From NCBI GenBank assembly GCA_023954635.1, contig JAGSHI010000018.1:1-41060 (forward strand): DNA of 41,060 nt, in the 5' to 3' direction. Source of the DNA: Bacteriovoracaceae bacterium. GTDB taxonomy: Bacteria > Bdellovibrionota > Bacteriovoracia > Bacteriovoracales > Bacteriovoracaceae. The notes under the pieces were generated by a model. The model saw only the letters and a list, made by a program, of their open reading frames with translations. It did not search any database and was not told where the DNA came from. This document shows positions 25,601-33,378 of the stretch, piece by piece. The number at the start of each line of letters is the position of its first letter. The first letter of the stretch is position 1. Made by a program: the position numbers and the translations under genes.

Positions 25601-28600
25601 CGCCTTGTCTGTTAGCTGATTATTGTAATCTTGAGTTACACAAAATTTAACATTACAATTCCAGACTTTACCTTTTGATTCACAGTCTTTTGCTTCTTGA
25701 GTTGATTTGTCGCAAATAGAACCACTCGCAATATCTCGAACGGTTTTCTTTTTAAGGTCCGCAAGACAAGTATCAACTTGCGCTTGTGGGCCAAGTGCAT
25801 AACACTTCTTGGCCTCACTTGCGAGTTGGTCATTATAAGATTTAGTGAGACACATTTTTACATGACAATTATAGACTTCACCTTTTTCAGAACATGCTTT
25901 TGCTTCAGGTGTATCTTGAGAACAATTAGCACCCCCAGCGATTTCGCCAACAATCACATCTTTGAGGCTCGCCATACAGGAATCAATTTCGGACTGAGAA
26001 GGCTTTTTGTAACATTCAACTGCACCATCTGCGATTCTTTGATTGTACTCAGCGGTGAGACACATATTTGCACTACAGTTCCAAGATTCTCCCTCTTTAC
26101 ATTGAGAGGCTTCGGGTACTGTTTGATCACAAAGTTTCCCTCCTGCAATGTCAGCTACTGTTCTCGCTTTTATATCTGCCATACATGCATCAGCTTCTGC
26201 AGTTGATGGTTTGCTATAACATTCTGCCGAATCAGTTGCTAATTTCTCGTTATAGTCTTTGGCCAAGCAGAAATTAACATTACAATTCCAGACTTTCCCT
26301 TTTGCTGAACATTCTTTGGCCTCTGAGGTCGTTTGGTCACAAAGAGCTCCAGATGCAATTTCTTTAGCCGTAGTCTGTTTAAGATCTCTCATACAAGTAT
26401 CTTTTTCGGCCTGAGAAGGTTTCTTAAAACATTCTTTAGCCTTTAGGGCTAGGTCATCATTATAAGCTGTAGTTAAACAGAACTTTACTTCACAATTGTA
26501 TATGTGGCCTGGTTTTGATTCACATGATGTCGCTTCTGGAGCGTTCTTATCACAAAGTGCTCCTCCAGCTATATCTCCAACAGTTTTATCTTTTAATTCA
26601 TCGACACAAGTTTGAGTTTCGGCTTTTGTTGGAAGTTTGTAACAAGCAGATATGTCATCTGTTAATTGTTTATTGTAATCTTGGGTTAGACAGTATCCGA
26701 CGAGGCAATTCCAAATCTTGCCATCACTAGAGCAGGCAACGGCATCTTCACCTGATTTGTCACAAAGGGCTCCTCCTGCAATATCAGTAATAGTGTCAGA
26801 TCGAAGTTGTTCCATACATTGATCGATCTCACTTTGAGCTGGCTTGGAGTAACAAGTAACAGAATCTGCGACTAGTTTTTCATTATATTCTTGAGTAAGA
26901 CAAAAATTTACATTACAGTTCCAAACTTTTCCTTCTGCGGTACAAGCGACAGCATCTGGAGTTGTGTTGTCACAAAGAGCTCCGCCTGCAATTTCTGCAA
27001 TAGTATCTTTTCTAAGTTGCTCCATACATGAGTCAGATTGTGCTGGAGTTTTATTTTCGTAACAATTAACTGCTGAATCGGTTAATTTATTATTGTAATC
27101 TTCGGGAAGACAAAACTTAACCTGGCAGTTCCAAACTTTTCCATCTTCTTTAGCGCATTCAACAGCTGCTGGATCTTGAGCATCACATAATGCACCACTC
27201 GCAATATCACGAACAGTTTTCTTTTTAAGTGCTGTAAGACAGTTTTCTTGATCAAGCTCATTCGGCTTATCGTAACAAACAACAGTTTCACCAGTTAAGT
27301 TGTCGTTATACTCTTTTGTAACACAAAAATTTAAATTACAGTTCCAAACCATTCCTTTCGAACTACAATCTTTATACTCCTGTGTCGTATTATCACATAA
27401 GGCACCACTAGCAATATCTTTTGCAGTATCCTTTTTTAATTGTGTCATACAATCGATTTTTTCTTGTTCAACTGTCTTTTGATAACAAGTAACAGTCTTA
27501 TCAGTTAAACCTTGATTATATGCATCTGATAGGCAGAAGTTTACATTGCAGTTCCATGTATGACCGGGGAGTGCATCACAATTCTTTGCTTTATCCGTAT
27601 CTAAGGAGCATAGGCTTCCAGAAGAAATATCTCTGACTGTTTTTTCTTCTAGTATATCCATACAAGCATCAATCTGGGCCTGATCATCTTTTACATGACA
27701 ATCAACCGCTCCAGCTCTTAACTGTGCGTTGTATTCTTGTGATAGACAATAATTAGCTGAACAATTCCATACTTTTCCTTCTGCTTCACAAGCTGCTTTC
27801 TCAGCTGTTTTTGCAGTCTGACAGCTACCACCATATTGGGCCATCATGTCTGTCCATTTTTGAACACATGCATCTTGTTCTGCTTGAGTTGGTTTAGACT
27901 GGCACTTATTATATTCTTGCTTGATAACAGTATCTTCTTTCGGAGTAATACATTGTTCTGAAATACAACTCCATACTAATGCTTTTGACTCACACATAGA
28001 TTTTTGTGCACTCGTGGGAGTACACTCTAATATTTTATATTCTGCAACAGAGGTCAGAGCATTTTTATTACAGGCATCTCTTTCGGCAGCTGTTGGCTTG
28101 CTCTTACAATCATTAAATTCTGCATTTAAGTTTGCATTCGCATCACTTGTTAAACACATCTTTGCTAGACAGTTCCAAGTTTGGCCACCGGCCTTACACT
28201 CAGTTGCTTTGTCATTATTGGAAGTATCACAGGCGTTGTAGCTACCATTGTTGAAATCGTTAAAATCTTTTTTAACCGCATCCTGACAAGCAAGTAACTT
28301 TTGTCCATCAGTTTTATATTCTTCCTTACAGATATCCATCTGTTGGTTGAGAATAAGGTTTTCTGAAACAGTGAGACATAATTGAAGGCTGCATTCCCAA
28401 ACCATACCATTATTTCTACATTGAACAGCTAAATCTGTTTGTAAACAAGGATCGAGTGGAGCTCCATTTGACAAGTCTCCTGTCCCTCCGTTTTCTGTAC
28501 TTGCATTTGCAGTGATTGTTGTATTAATTTCAGATTGGAGAGTTTGCACGCAAGTTCTTTTTGTATTTATATCAGTATGGTTTTTACACTCAGTAGCTTT

Positions 28601-29107
28601 GTTACTTAAAGTTGTATTTTGATCATTTGTAAGACACTGCATGAACATACAATTAAATACTTTGTCTGCTCCCGTACAAGTCGCAGGAGTCTGACAAGTT
28701 TGTCCTGGTGCTAAGACAATCTCATATGCTTTTTGTTCAAGTCCCTGGGCACATGCAATCTTTTCAGAAAATGAACCTTGGTTACATTTTTGAGCTTCAG
28801 ATTGAAGTTCATTATATTGTTGTTGGGTCACACAAATTTCAATCCCATTATAAGAGAACCATTGACGACCAGATTCTGAACAAACCTGCTGGGGTGTTTT
28901 AATGGAAGACTCTGCATAGGCCTTTGAAAATAAAATATTATCAACTATAAAGAGTATAGGGGTTGTCGGGGCCTCAAGTTTTAAAGTTGGAGAATTTAAA
29001 TAACCAGTTCTGTACCCATAGTTTGTCACTTCTACCAATGGGTAAAGAGCGAACTGTAGGTTCAATAGGATGGTCACTAAATGACTAATGATCTTGAAAT
29101 TTTTCAA
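22682..29107 (-). CDS. Giant exported six-cysteine-repeat protein (2141 aa)
   Basis: A single uninterrupted frame starting at an ATG preceded by GGGGGA. Residues ~1-65 carry a hydrophobic export segment (LVTILLNLQFALYPLV). From ~76 to ~1604 the chain is a tandem array of about 21 complete units plus a divergent first one, each ~70 residues with six cysteines spaced C-x9-C-x8-C-x4-C-x15-C-x11-C and a conserved KVWNCNVNFCLTQEYN core. After the array come two hydrophobic stretches (around EIGLAIAIAGVAASAIAG and MLMGLFAAATALAAVDIAMG), a Ser tract, a small Cys motif (SSCGCQKNNSC) and a basic tail ending in ISNRY-like ILSNRY. The product should be disulfide-stapled outside the cytoplasm. I recognise no family and assign no function. 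It converges with the PilZ/AAA-like gene, two bases apart. Confidence 0.88.
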   Translation of the reverse strand: MKNFKIISHLVTILLNLQFALYPLVEVTNYGYRTGYLNSPTLKLEAPTTPILFIVDNILFSKAYAESSIKTPQQVCSESGRQWFSYNGIEICVTQQQYNELQSEAQKCNQGSFSEKIACAQGLEQKAYEIVLAPGQTCQTPATCTGADKVFNCMFMQCLTNDQNTTLSNKATECKNHTDINTKRTCVQTLQSEINTTITANASTENGGTGDLSNGAPLDPCLQTDLAVQCRNNGMVWECSLQLCLTVSENLILNQQMDICKEEYKTDGQKLLACQDAVKKDFNDFNNGSYNACDTSNNDKATECKAGGQTWNCLAKMCLTSDANANLNAEFNDCKSKPTAAERDACNKNALTSVAEYKILECTPTSAQKSMCESKALVWSCISEQCITPKEDTVIKQEYNKCQSKPTQAEQDACVQKWTDMMAQYGGSCQTAKTAEKAACEAEGKVWNCSANYCLSQEYNAQLRAGAVDCHVKDDQAQIDACMDILEEKTVRDISSGSLCSLDTDKAKNCDALPGHTWNCNVNFCLSDAYNQGLTDKTVTCYQKTVEQEKIDCMTQLKKDTAKDIASGALCDNTTQEYKDCSSKGMVWNCNLNFCVTKEYNDNLTGETVVCYDKPNELDQENCLTALKKKTVRDIASGALCDAQDPAAVECAKEDGKVWNCQVKFCLPEDYNNKLTDSAVNCYENKTPAQSDSCMEQLRKDTIAEIAGGALCDNTTPDAVACTAEGKVWNCNVNFCLTQEYNEKLVADSVTCYSKPAQSEIDQCMEQLRSDTITDIAGGALCDKSGEDAVACSSDGKIWNCLVGYCLTQDYNKQLTDDISACYKLPTKAETQTCVDELKDKTVGDIAGGALCDKNAPEATSCESKPGHIYNCEVKFCLTTAYNDDLALKAKECFKKPSQAEKDTCMRDLKQTTAKEIASGALCDQTTSEAKECSAKGKVWNCNVNFCLAKDYNEKLATDSAECYSKPSTAEADACMADIKARTVADIAGGKLCDQTVPEASQCKEGESWNCSANMCLTAEYNQRIADGAVECYKKPSQSEIDSCMASLKDVIVGEIAGGANCSQDTPEAKACSEKGEVYNCHVKMCLTKSYNDQLASEAKKCYALGPQAQVDTCLADLKKKTVRDIASGSICDKSTQEAKDCESKGKVWNCNVKFCVTQDYNNQLTDKAVSCYDKPNQAQIDSCMAVLKDETVEQVASGSLCDNDTPQATECAAEGKVFNCNINYCVTQEYNAELTGQVVDCYGLDNQMAVDACMSEVQTQTIADLAGGSICDKTSPDAMDCEKSGKVWNCEINYCVTKEYNDRLVTNAQGCAEETDKSRKEKCLSDLRDQTVVDIASGSMCENIEEQNNECKKEGKRFNCNLNYCVTDEYNGVISARAVNCYNKPTKSEINKCMSDLEYTTAKEIAGGVMCEGTSDTAKKCQADGKVYNCNVEYCLTQEQNDQLSDETAKCQVLKDKEQKEQCMAALESSATEYVIAGGLCDQSTPEASSCKSKGRVWNCNMNLCITKAENEVLTEEAMRCQTMPTEAEKDACLEELKQVGVAYLATECDTTGNSEANSCKSSGKIWNCHANKCVTEEENKMLTRAVLRCEGKATKNEKDACYEELKEFEKLAKEEGAVNINDIQYQENPVSLEIGLAIAIAGVAASAIAGCMSAAMFGVAALMTPLLETQVDDENKAKIEQLKSEYAALEAKKGLEGVSYENQVEAFEFYKKALITGAEIADKKGSNMTMLMGLFAAATALAAVDIAMGIATNVACSGCGAGTPQIICGSITAGLAGTATAMTGKYAGVARSMAETFRSRAQVIDGILQRFKVMFGPDGGLDTTMAKADKLKEKVANHGEGNEPTENNSKSTFAGVESGSNSSSSSTSSNSSNSSSSSSSSSSSSKSAGISSSSDPSGGERTCLNSSGKVDSSCGCQKNNSCKQFKLPLISADQRELHNDLETKSMLKDSSNISSGKITVSHIDKNVLSERSAKAKRIAWQLIDKANKDLKGIGKKKIDLSDKALVKFINARVSKADIQKNIARYSSGYFGVPAKKLEDKNGILKKSMNQGNTLPKIAKLNALSNLMIMPNKINLSMLKEKDIDEGESLADSSMDGENAEYEYVYEEKDVVNKPDITIWRILSNRYLMIRREKRLGVKR
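24299..28882 (-). repeat. Coding tandem repeat, ~21-22 units of ~210 bp
   Basis: Each unit encodes about 70 residues with six cysteines. Units in the middle (roughly 25.0-27.6 kb) are most alike, such as GGALCD or SGSICD openings followed by VWNCNVNFC and CYxKP; the first four and last three units are more divergent, with different spacing between the last Cys of one unit and the first of the next. The repeats have drifted at DNA level, so the array is old rather than a recent expansion. Confidence 0.88.
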
Positions 29108-29334
29108 GAATCCCCCAAATTTTTTATGCGCTACTATAATTTTAACTTCTTAAACCGTACGGAATAACTGAAAGCATCAGATATTCACTTGTTTCCTGTA
29201 AAGTTAGCTATTTATGAAGCAAAAGTTTCTTTACAATAAAATTAGGCTAGACCAAAATTTTTGGCAGCACGTACTTTAAGCTATTTATAGTTGGATTCTT
29301 ATCGACAAATTTTGATGAATTATTAAGGTGAAAT

Positions 29335-29366
29335 AGTAAGGTATTGTATAATTTCAATACCTTACT
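29335..29366 (-). terminator. Inverted repeat after trxB, probable terminator
   Basis: AGTAAGGTATTG (29335-29346) and CAATACCTTACT (29355-29366) form a perfect 12-pair stem with an 8-base loop, 18 bases past the trxB stop. The exit is AT-rich without a long T run. The remaining ~230 bases up to the giant gene contain no coding frame; a TATAGT box lies about 40 bases before its ATG. Confidence 0.55.
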
Positions 29367-29384
29367 TCATTAGTTGAAGGGCTC

Positions 29385-30314
29385 TTAATGCTGATCTTCT
29401 AGGAATCTCTCAGCTCTAATGGCCGCCATGCAGCCTGTACCTGCAGCTGATATGGCCTGACGATAATAACTATCTTGAACATCACCACAAGCAAATACAC
29501 CAGGAACGTTTGTATCTGGATGTTGACCTTTTGTTACTATGAAACCATGGTCATCAATATCTATTTGGCTGTTTAAAAATGATGTATTTGGAGTATGCCC
29601 AATTGCTAGAAAAAAACCATCTGTTTGGCGCTCAATAACTTCTCCAGAAACTGTATCTTTTACTTTTAATCCGGTTACTCCTGAGTCATCAAAAATAATT
29701 TCTTCAGTAGACTTATTCCAAAGGACTTCAATCTTTTCATTATCAAAAACTCTTTGTTGCATAGGTTTCGAGGCCCTGAAAGAATCTCTTCTGTGAAGAA
29801 TGTAAACTTTACTCGCGAACTTTGAAAGGAACATTGCCTCTTCCATCGCAGTATCACCACCACCGACAACGTGAACTATTTTGTCTCTGTAGAAAAATCC
29901 ATCACAAGTAGCACAGGCACTAACCCCACGACCTATGAGTTCTTTTTCATTTGGTAAACCTAAGTACTTTGCAGAAGCACCTGTAGAGATAACTAAACTT
30001 TCTGCTAAATATTCATTTCCATTTTCACAAGTTAGTTTAAATGGTCTTTTAGATAGGTCCACATCTGTAACGTGTGTACTTAAAAACTCTGTTCCAAACC
30101 TTTCGGCCTGTTTCTTCATCTGGGTCATTAAATCAGGACCCATAACTCCGTCAGGGAACCCTGGGAAATTTTCAACATCTGTAGTTGTTGTTAACTGACC
30201 ACCAGGCTCATGACCTTCAATGCAAAGAGGTTTTAAATCTGCACGAGAGGCATAAAGTGCTGCTGTATATCCGGCGGGCCCACTACCCACAATGACTAGC
30301 TTTCTTGTTTCCAT
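29385..30314 (-). CDS. trxB: Thioredoxin reductase
   Basis: This flavoprotein reduces thioredoxin with NADPH. FAD binding is at VIVGSGPAGYTAALYAS (residues 7-23), the redox pair is CATC at 134-137 followed by DGFFYRD, NADPH binding is GGGDTAMEEAMFL, and the C-terminal FAD motif reads VFACGDVQD. The 309-residue length is standard. It lies 29 bases after the small GTG-started gene, so the two probably share the promoter at 30568-30596. In this window it is the obvious supplier of thiol reducing power in the cytoplasm, which is of interest beside a 130-cysteine exported protein, although that neighbourhood may be chance. Confidence 0.97.
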   Translation of the reverse strand: METRKLVIVGSGPAGYTAALYASRADLKPLCIEGHEPGGQLTTTTDVENFPGFPDGVMGPDLMTQMKKQAERFGTEFLSTHVTDVDLSKRPFKLTCENGNEYLAESLVISTGASAKYLGLPNEKELIGRGVSACATCDGFFYRDKIVHVVGGGDTAMEEAMFLSKFASKVYILHRRDSFRASKPMQQRVFDNEKIEVLWNKSTEEIIFDDSGVTGLKVKDTVSGEVIERQTDGFFLAIGHTPNTSFLNSQIDIDDHGFIVTKGQHPDTNVPGVFACGDVQDSYYRQAISAAGTGCMAAIRAERFLEDQH

Positions 30315-30343
30315 AGTTTGTCCTTAAACAGAGAACTATTGTT

Positions 30344-30529
30344 TTATTGTTCTTCGAGTTGTTTTTTTATTGATTCAGGTCTGTCATCTTCTTCTGGATG
30401 AAGTTCATACCAAGCCTTTATAGACATCAACTCTTCAGGGTTCGATGCTTCTTTTGTCGTTTTGAACTCTTCCTCAGTAATTGAGCATTGATATCGGTAT
30501 ATCTTTTGGAATTTTTTTCTTCTAGCCAC
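30344..30529 (-). CDS. Small charged protein (61 aa), unknown function
   Basis: The frame begins with GTG at 30529, preceded by AGG at 7 bases. The protein is soluble, Lys-rich at the N-terminus and Glu-rich at the C-terminus (KIYRYQCSITEEEFKTTKEA, then WYELHPEEDDRPESIKKQL). Normal amino-acid composition, an acceptable ribosome binding site, a promoter immediately upstream and the 29-base spacing to trxB support a real gene. It has one Cys and no metal-binding pair. The family is not recognised. Confidence 0.72.
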   Translation of the reverse strand: MARRKKFQKIYRYQCSITEEEFKTTKEASNPEELMSIKAWYELHPEEDDRPESIKKQLEEQ

Positions 30530-30567
30530 GTGTCAACCTAGTGTTTTATATCAGTTTATAGACTCTT

Positions 30568-30596
30568 TTTATATGTGAAAAAGTGTAATCCTTCAA
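30568..30596 (-). promoter_or_regulatory. Sigma-70-type promoter for the small gene and trxB
   Basis: On the minus strand TTGAAG (30596-30591) is followed after 17 bases by TATAAA (30573-30568). It lies 38 bases before the GTG start at 30529. Confidence 0.5.
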
Positions 30597-30699
30597 CTCT
30601 CATGGGGGAGTATCTAACTTTTTTTAAGCGCTAGGTCATAACTTCCCACTAACACTTATTAGCTACTTAGCATGTTAAAATATTAATGAGATCAAATAT

Positions 30700-32271
30700 A
30701 TGTCTAAATATTGGAAATTTTTAGTATTTTTACTAACTTTTACAGGTTCACTGCTTATTTCGAAGCAGTCGTTTGCTATTGGAATGGCAAAAGTTCTTGA
30801 AATAAGCTCGACAGGAATGTCGCTTATCCTTGATCGAGGAAGCTTTGAGGGACTTAGGCCAGGAATGAAAGGCCAATTCTTAAAGGCCATTGGGGACATG
30901 AATCGTCCAAAGTTTAAATATCTAGCAAATGCTGAAGTCATCAAAGTCCATAGCAGCTACTCCTATTGGTATATGAGAGACGTAAATAAGTCTGAGTTTA
31001 TCGACAAAGGTCAAAGAATCGTTTTTGTCACAATGAAAGAGGTGTTGTCCGGAAGGCGAGATGCTAAATTTTTAAAAAGAAGAGTTATTCTTAGAAAAGG
31101 TGATACTCCACTTAAGTATGTTGAAGAAAAAAATGCTGGAGTTCCTACAGAGTTAATAAAAAAATCAGAAAAATATGATCAGAATAATCAAGAACTCACT
31201 GAAACATACGCAACTGTTGATGAAGAAAGAATTATTACTGAATTTGAAACATGGTCGAAAGATAAAAATCTTACTTATGTTGATGACTATCTTCAAGAAG
31301 TTGAAACGAATAGAGAAACTGATATTAGTGAAGACAGAGATTTAAATGAATTTAGAGAAAAGGATGGAGACAAGTTATTTAAAAGTGTTGTTGATGGCTC
31401 CGTGAAAAAATTTAATGATTACAAATACAGCCTTAATACTTTTTACAAAGATCAAAAGAAAGATGAAGACTTCAGACAGATCCGTGAAACTGTTATGGAT
31501 GAAACTGTATACGCAAAATATCAAAAAGAAAAAGAAGAAAGAAAATGGGTTAGTCCTCAAGCAATGGCCAAAGTGGAGCGAGATGGAAAACTCTGGTCTT
31601 CTGATATGGATGATGAGCAGTTAAGAAGGTTCTTTATAAAAAGTGGTATACGCAGAGAGAATGAAAGACAAAGACTGTCATTAAGTGAATATAACGCAAA
31701 CGAAGTTACTGTTACATATAGCACGGCCCTCGTAAATCACTACACTACTAACGATGATAATTTTCAAGGCTCAAACTATAGTTTAGGTGTTGGCTATGAA
31801 TATCACTTGAGAAGAAGCTCCCCTGATTGGGATAAAACAACAATAGATGCTTTTCTTTTGAGAACAATCTCTTTCTATAATATGGGTGGAGATAAAAACG
31901 GAAGGTTTACCGAAGGAATTGTAAAACTTGGAGTTAATTATTACTTTGTGAATAACCCCGCAACGATTTATAAGTGGAGTTTTTTTGGTGGCATGGGAAT
32001 TATGAGAGGAAATGCTCTTGGTCAAGGTATAGGTTTAGTTAAAGATTATAACTATCAACTTATTGGTGTTCCTACTTACCTAGGTTTTAAATATAGGTTT
32101 AAGTCTGGTGATGAATTGGACCAAATTTCTGGAATTGGTTGGGGATTAAAAATTAAGTTTTCTTATGAATATTTAAAGTTAAATACAGTAGATTTACTTG
32201 AAGACGATATCAATGGAAGTATATCTGTTGAAGATGTGAAATTTACCGTTGGACTGAGTACTTACTTTTAG
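30700..32271 (+). CDS. Exported protein with SH3-like N-terminus and C-terminal barrel
   Basis: A 523-residue protein with a signal peptide (KFLVFLLTFTGSLLISKQSFA). Residues ~28-110 form a small beta domain with RGSFEGLRPGMKGQFLK, of the kind seen in FlgT-C-like or SH3-like modules. A long, highly charged helical region (~130-335) follows, then a C-terminal part (~340-523) rich in alternating aromatic residues that ends KFTVGLSTYF, typical of an outer-membrane barrel closed by a terminal Phe. Function is unknown. The next gene, 10 bases downstream, has the same three-part layout without the helical middle; both are likely co-transcribed. The ribosome binding site is weak. Confidence 0.68.
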   Translation: MSKYWKFLVFLLTFTGSLLISKQSFAIGMAKVLEISSTGMSLILDRGSFEGLRPGMKGQFLKAIGDMNRPKFKYLANAEVIKVHSSYSYWYMRDVNKSEFIDKGQRIVFVTMKEVLSGRRDAKFLKRRVILRKGDTPLKYVEEKNAGVPTELIKKSEKYDQNNQELTETYATVDEERIITEFETWSKDKNLTYVDDYLQEVETNRETDISEDRDLNEFREKDGDKLFKSVVDGSVKKFNDYKYSLNTFYKDQKKDEDFRQIRETVMDETVYAKYQKEKEERKWVSPQAMAKVERDGKLWSSDMDDEQLRRFFIKSGIRRENERQRLSLSEYNANEVTVTYSTALVNHYTTNDDNFQGSNYSLGVGYEYHLRRSSPDWDKTTIDAFLLRTISFYNMGGDKNGRFTEGIVKLGVNYYFVNNPATIYKWSFFGGMGIMRGNALGQGIGLVKDYNYQLIGVPTYLGFKYRFKSGDELDQISGIGWGLKIKFSYEYLKLNTVDLLEDDINGSISVEDVKFTVGLSTYF

Positions 32272-32281
32272 GGGTGAGAGT

Positions 32282-33376
32282 ATGAAAAAGGGATTAATAC
32301 TCATTGTTTTTTTAGTCTATGCCATGAATTCAATGGCCTTAGAGGTTGATGAAAAACTAACTTTAAGATTGATAAAAGTTAGTAAAACGAAAAAAACAGT
32401 ACTCATAAATAGAGGACTTGAAGACGGCCTGGTTGAAGGGGATCATGCAAAGTTTTTCTTAACAACTGGAGTCGTTGCAAGAGGTGTAGTAGTAAAGGCT
32501 TCTCCAACGAGGTCAATATGGTCTGTCTATAGAGTTATAGATAGAGAAGCCGTGTTTAAAGATAAAGTTATGAATCTCAAAATTACAAAAGGCATGAAAC
32601 TTTCAGAAGACCAAACAAAAGACATAGTAGCAGAGAAACAAGGGGATATTGATGTTCCTCCTGCGATAGCACTAGCCCCAGGAGCAAATGATTTAGATCA
32701 ACTAAAAGATGAAGATAAAAGAGAACTAGAGGCCCTAGGAGGTGGTGGTAGCACTGACAACTCTATGAGAAGTTCAGATGTTTCAATTGGCATCTCTCGC
32801 AAAACAGTTGAAGTATTTGGCCTGCTCAATTTTAATAATATGAGCTCTAGCTCTGACTTAGGGGATGGAATTACTACCACTGGCACGAATGCCTCTTTAG
32901 ATTTTTCTTTTGGAATAGAGAAGTATTTTGATTCACAAAGTAAGGCACTCCGAAACTTTAGTATGAGTGCATTTTTTCATAAAAGTACACATGAGGCCGT
33001 AGGGATTTCAGGAACACAAGTTAGTTTAGATGCATTTGGATATGGTGTTGGTGCAAATTATCACTTCATTGCAGATGCTCTAAGTTACGGTAGAGGAATT
33101 GGTTTCGCCAATTTCACTATTGGTGTTGGGTCAACTCAAGATAGTATTTCATTTCAAACTAATACTGTTTCTTCTGATCCACAAAGCTTAGACGGTAATT
33201 CGACTTTCTTTTCTGTTGGAATGGGATTTAAGTTTTTTTTAAAAGATGGTTTAGGAGCAAGAGCACTTCTTGATTGGTACCAACGTGGAGAAAAATACGC
33301 CTTAGATGATGGAACTGAATATACAAAAACTGTTTCTGGCCCTAGAGTTCAGGTAGGTATTGGGTACCGATGGTAA
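32282..33376 (+). CDS. Exported SH3-like/barrel protein, partner of the upstream gene
   Basis: A 364-residue protein with a signal peptide (KKGLILIVFLVYAMNSMA). Its N-terminal domain repeats the upstream pattern: INRGLEDGLVEGDHAKFF corresponds to LDRGSFEGLRPGMKGQF. A short acidic linker with a Gly/Ser spot follows, and the last ~190 residues alternate like an outer-membrane barrel (FGLLNFNNMSSS, GYGVGANYHF, SVGMGFKFFL) and end VGIGYRW, an aromatic C-terminus as expected for barrel insertion. A GGGGTGAGAG ribosome binding site lies just before the ATG. It converges with glpD, two bases apart. Confidence 0.7.
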   Translation: MKKGLILIVFLVYAMNSMALEVDEKLTLRLIKVSKTKKTVLINRGLEDGLVEGDHAKFFLTTGVVARGVVVKASPTRSIWSVYRVIDREAVFKDKVMNLKITKGMKLSEDQTKDIVAEKQGDIDVPPAIALAPGANDLDQLKDEDKRELEALGGGGSTDNSMRSSDVSIGISRKTVEVFGLLNFNNMSSSSDLGDGITTTGTNASLDFSFGIEKYFDSQSKALRNFSMSAFFHKSTHEAVGISGTQVSLDAFGYGVGANYHFIADALSYGRGIGFANFTIGVGSTQDSISFQTNTVSSDPQSLDGNSTFFSVGMGFKFFLKDGLGARALLDWYQRGEKYALDDGTEYTKTVSGPRVQVGIGYRW

Positions 33377-33378
33377 GC

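Noticed and set aside
23553-26206. Plus-strand frames of 140-142 codons opposite the giant gene
   Set aside because: Shadow frames of the repeat array and of the Ala/Gly-rich segment, with no ribosome binding sites or recognisable domains.
24299-28882. CRISPR-like or satellite array impression from regular ~210 bp repeats
   Set aside because: Units are too long, divergent in DNA and perfectly in frame with conserved cysteines; they are protein repeats.
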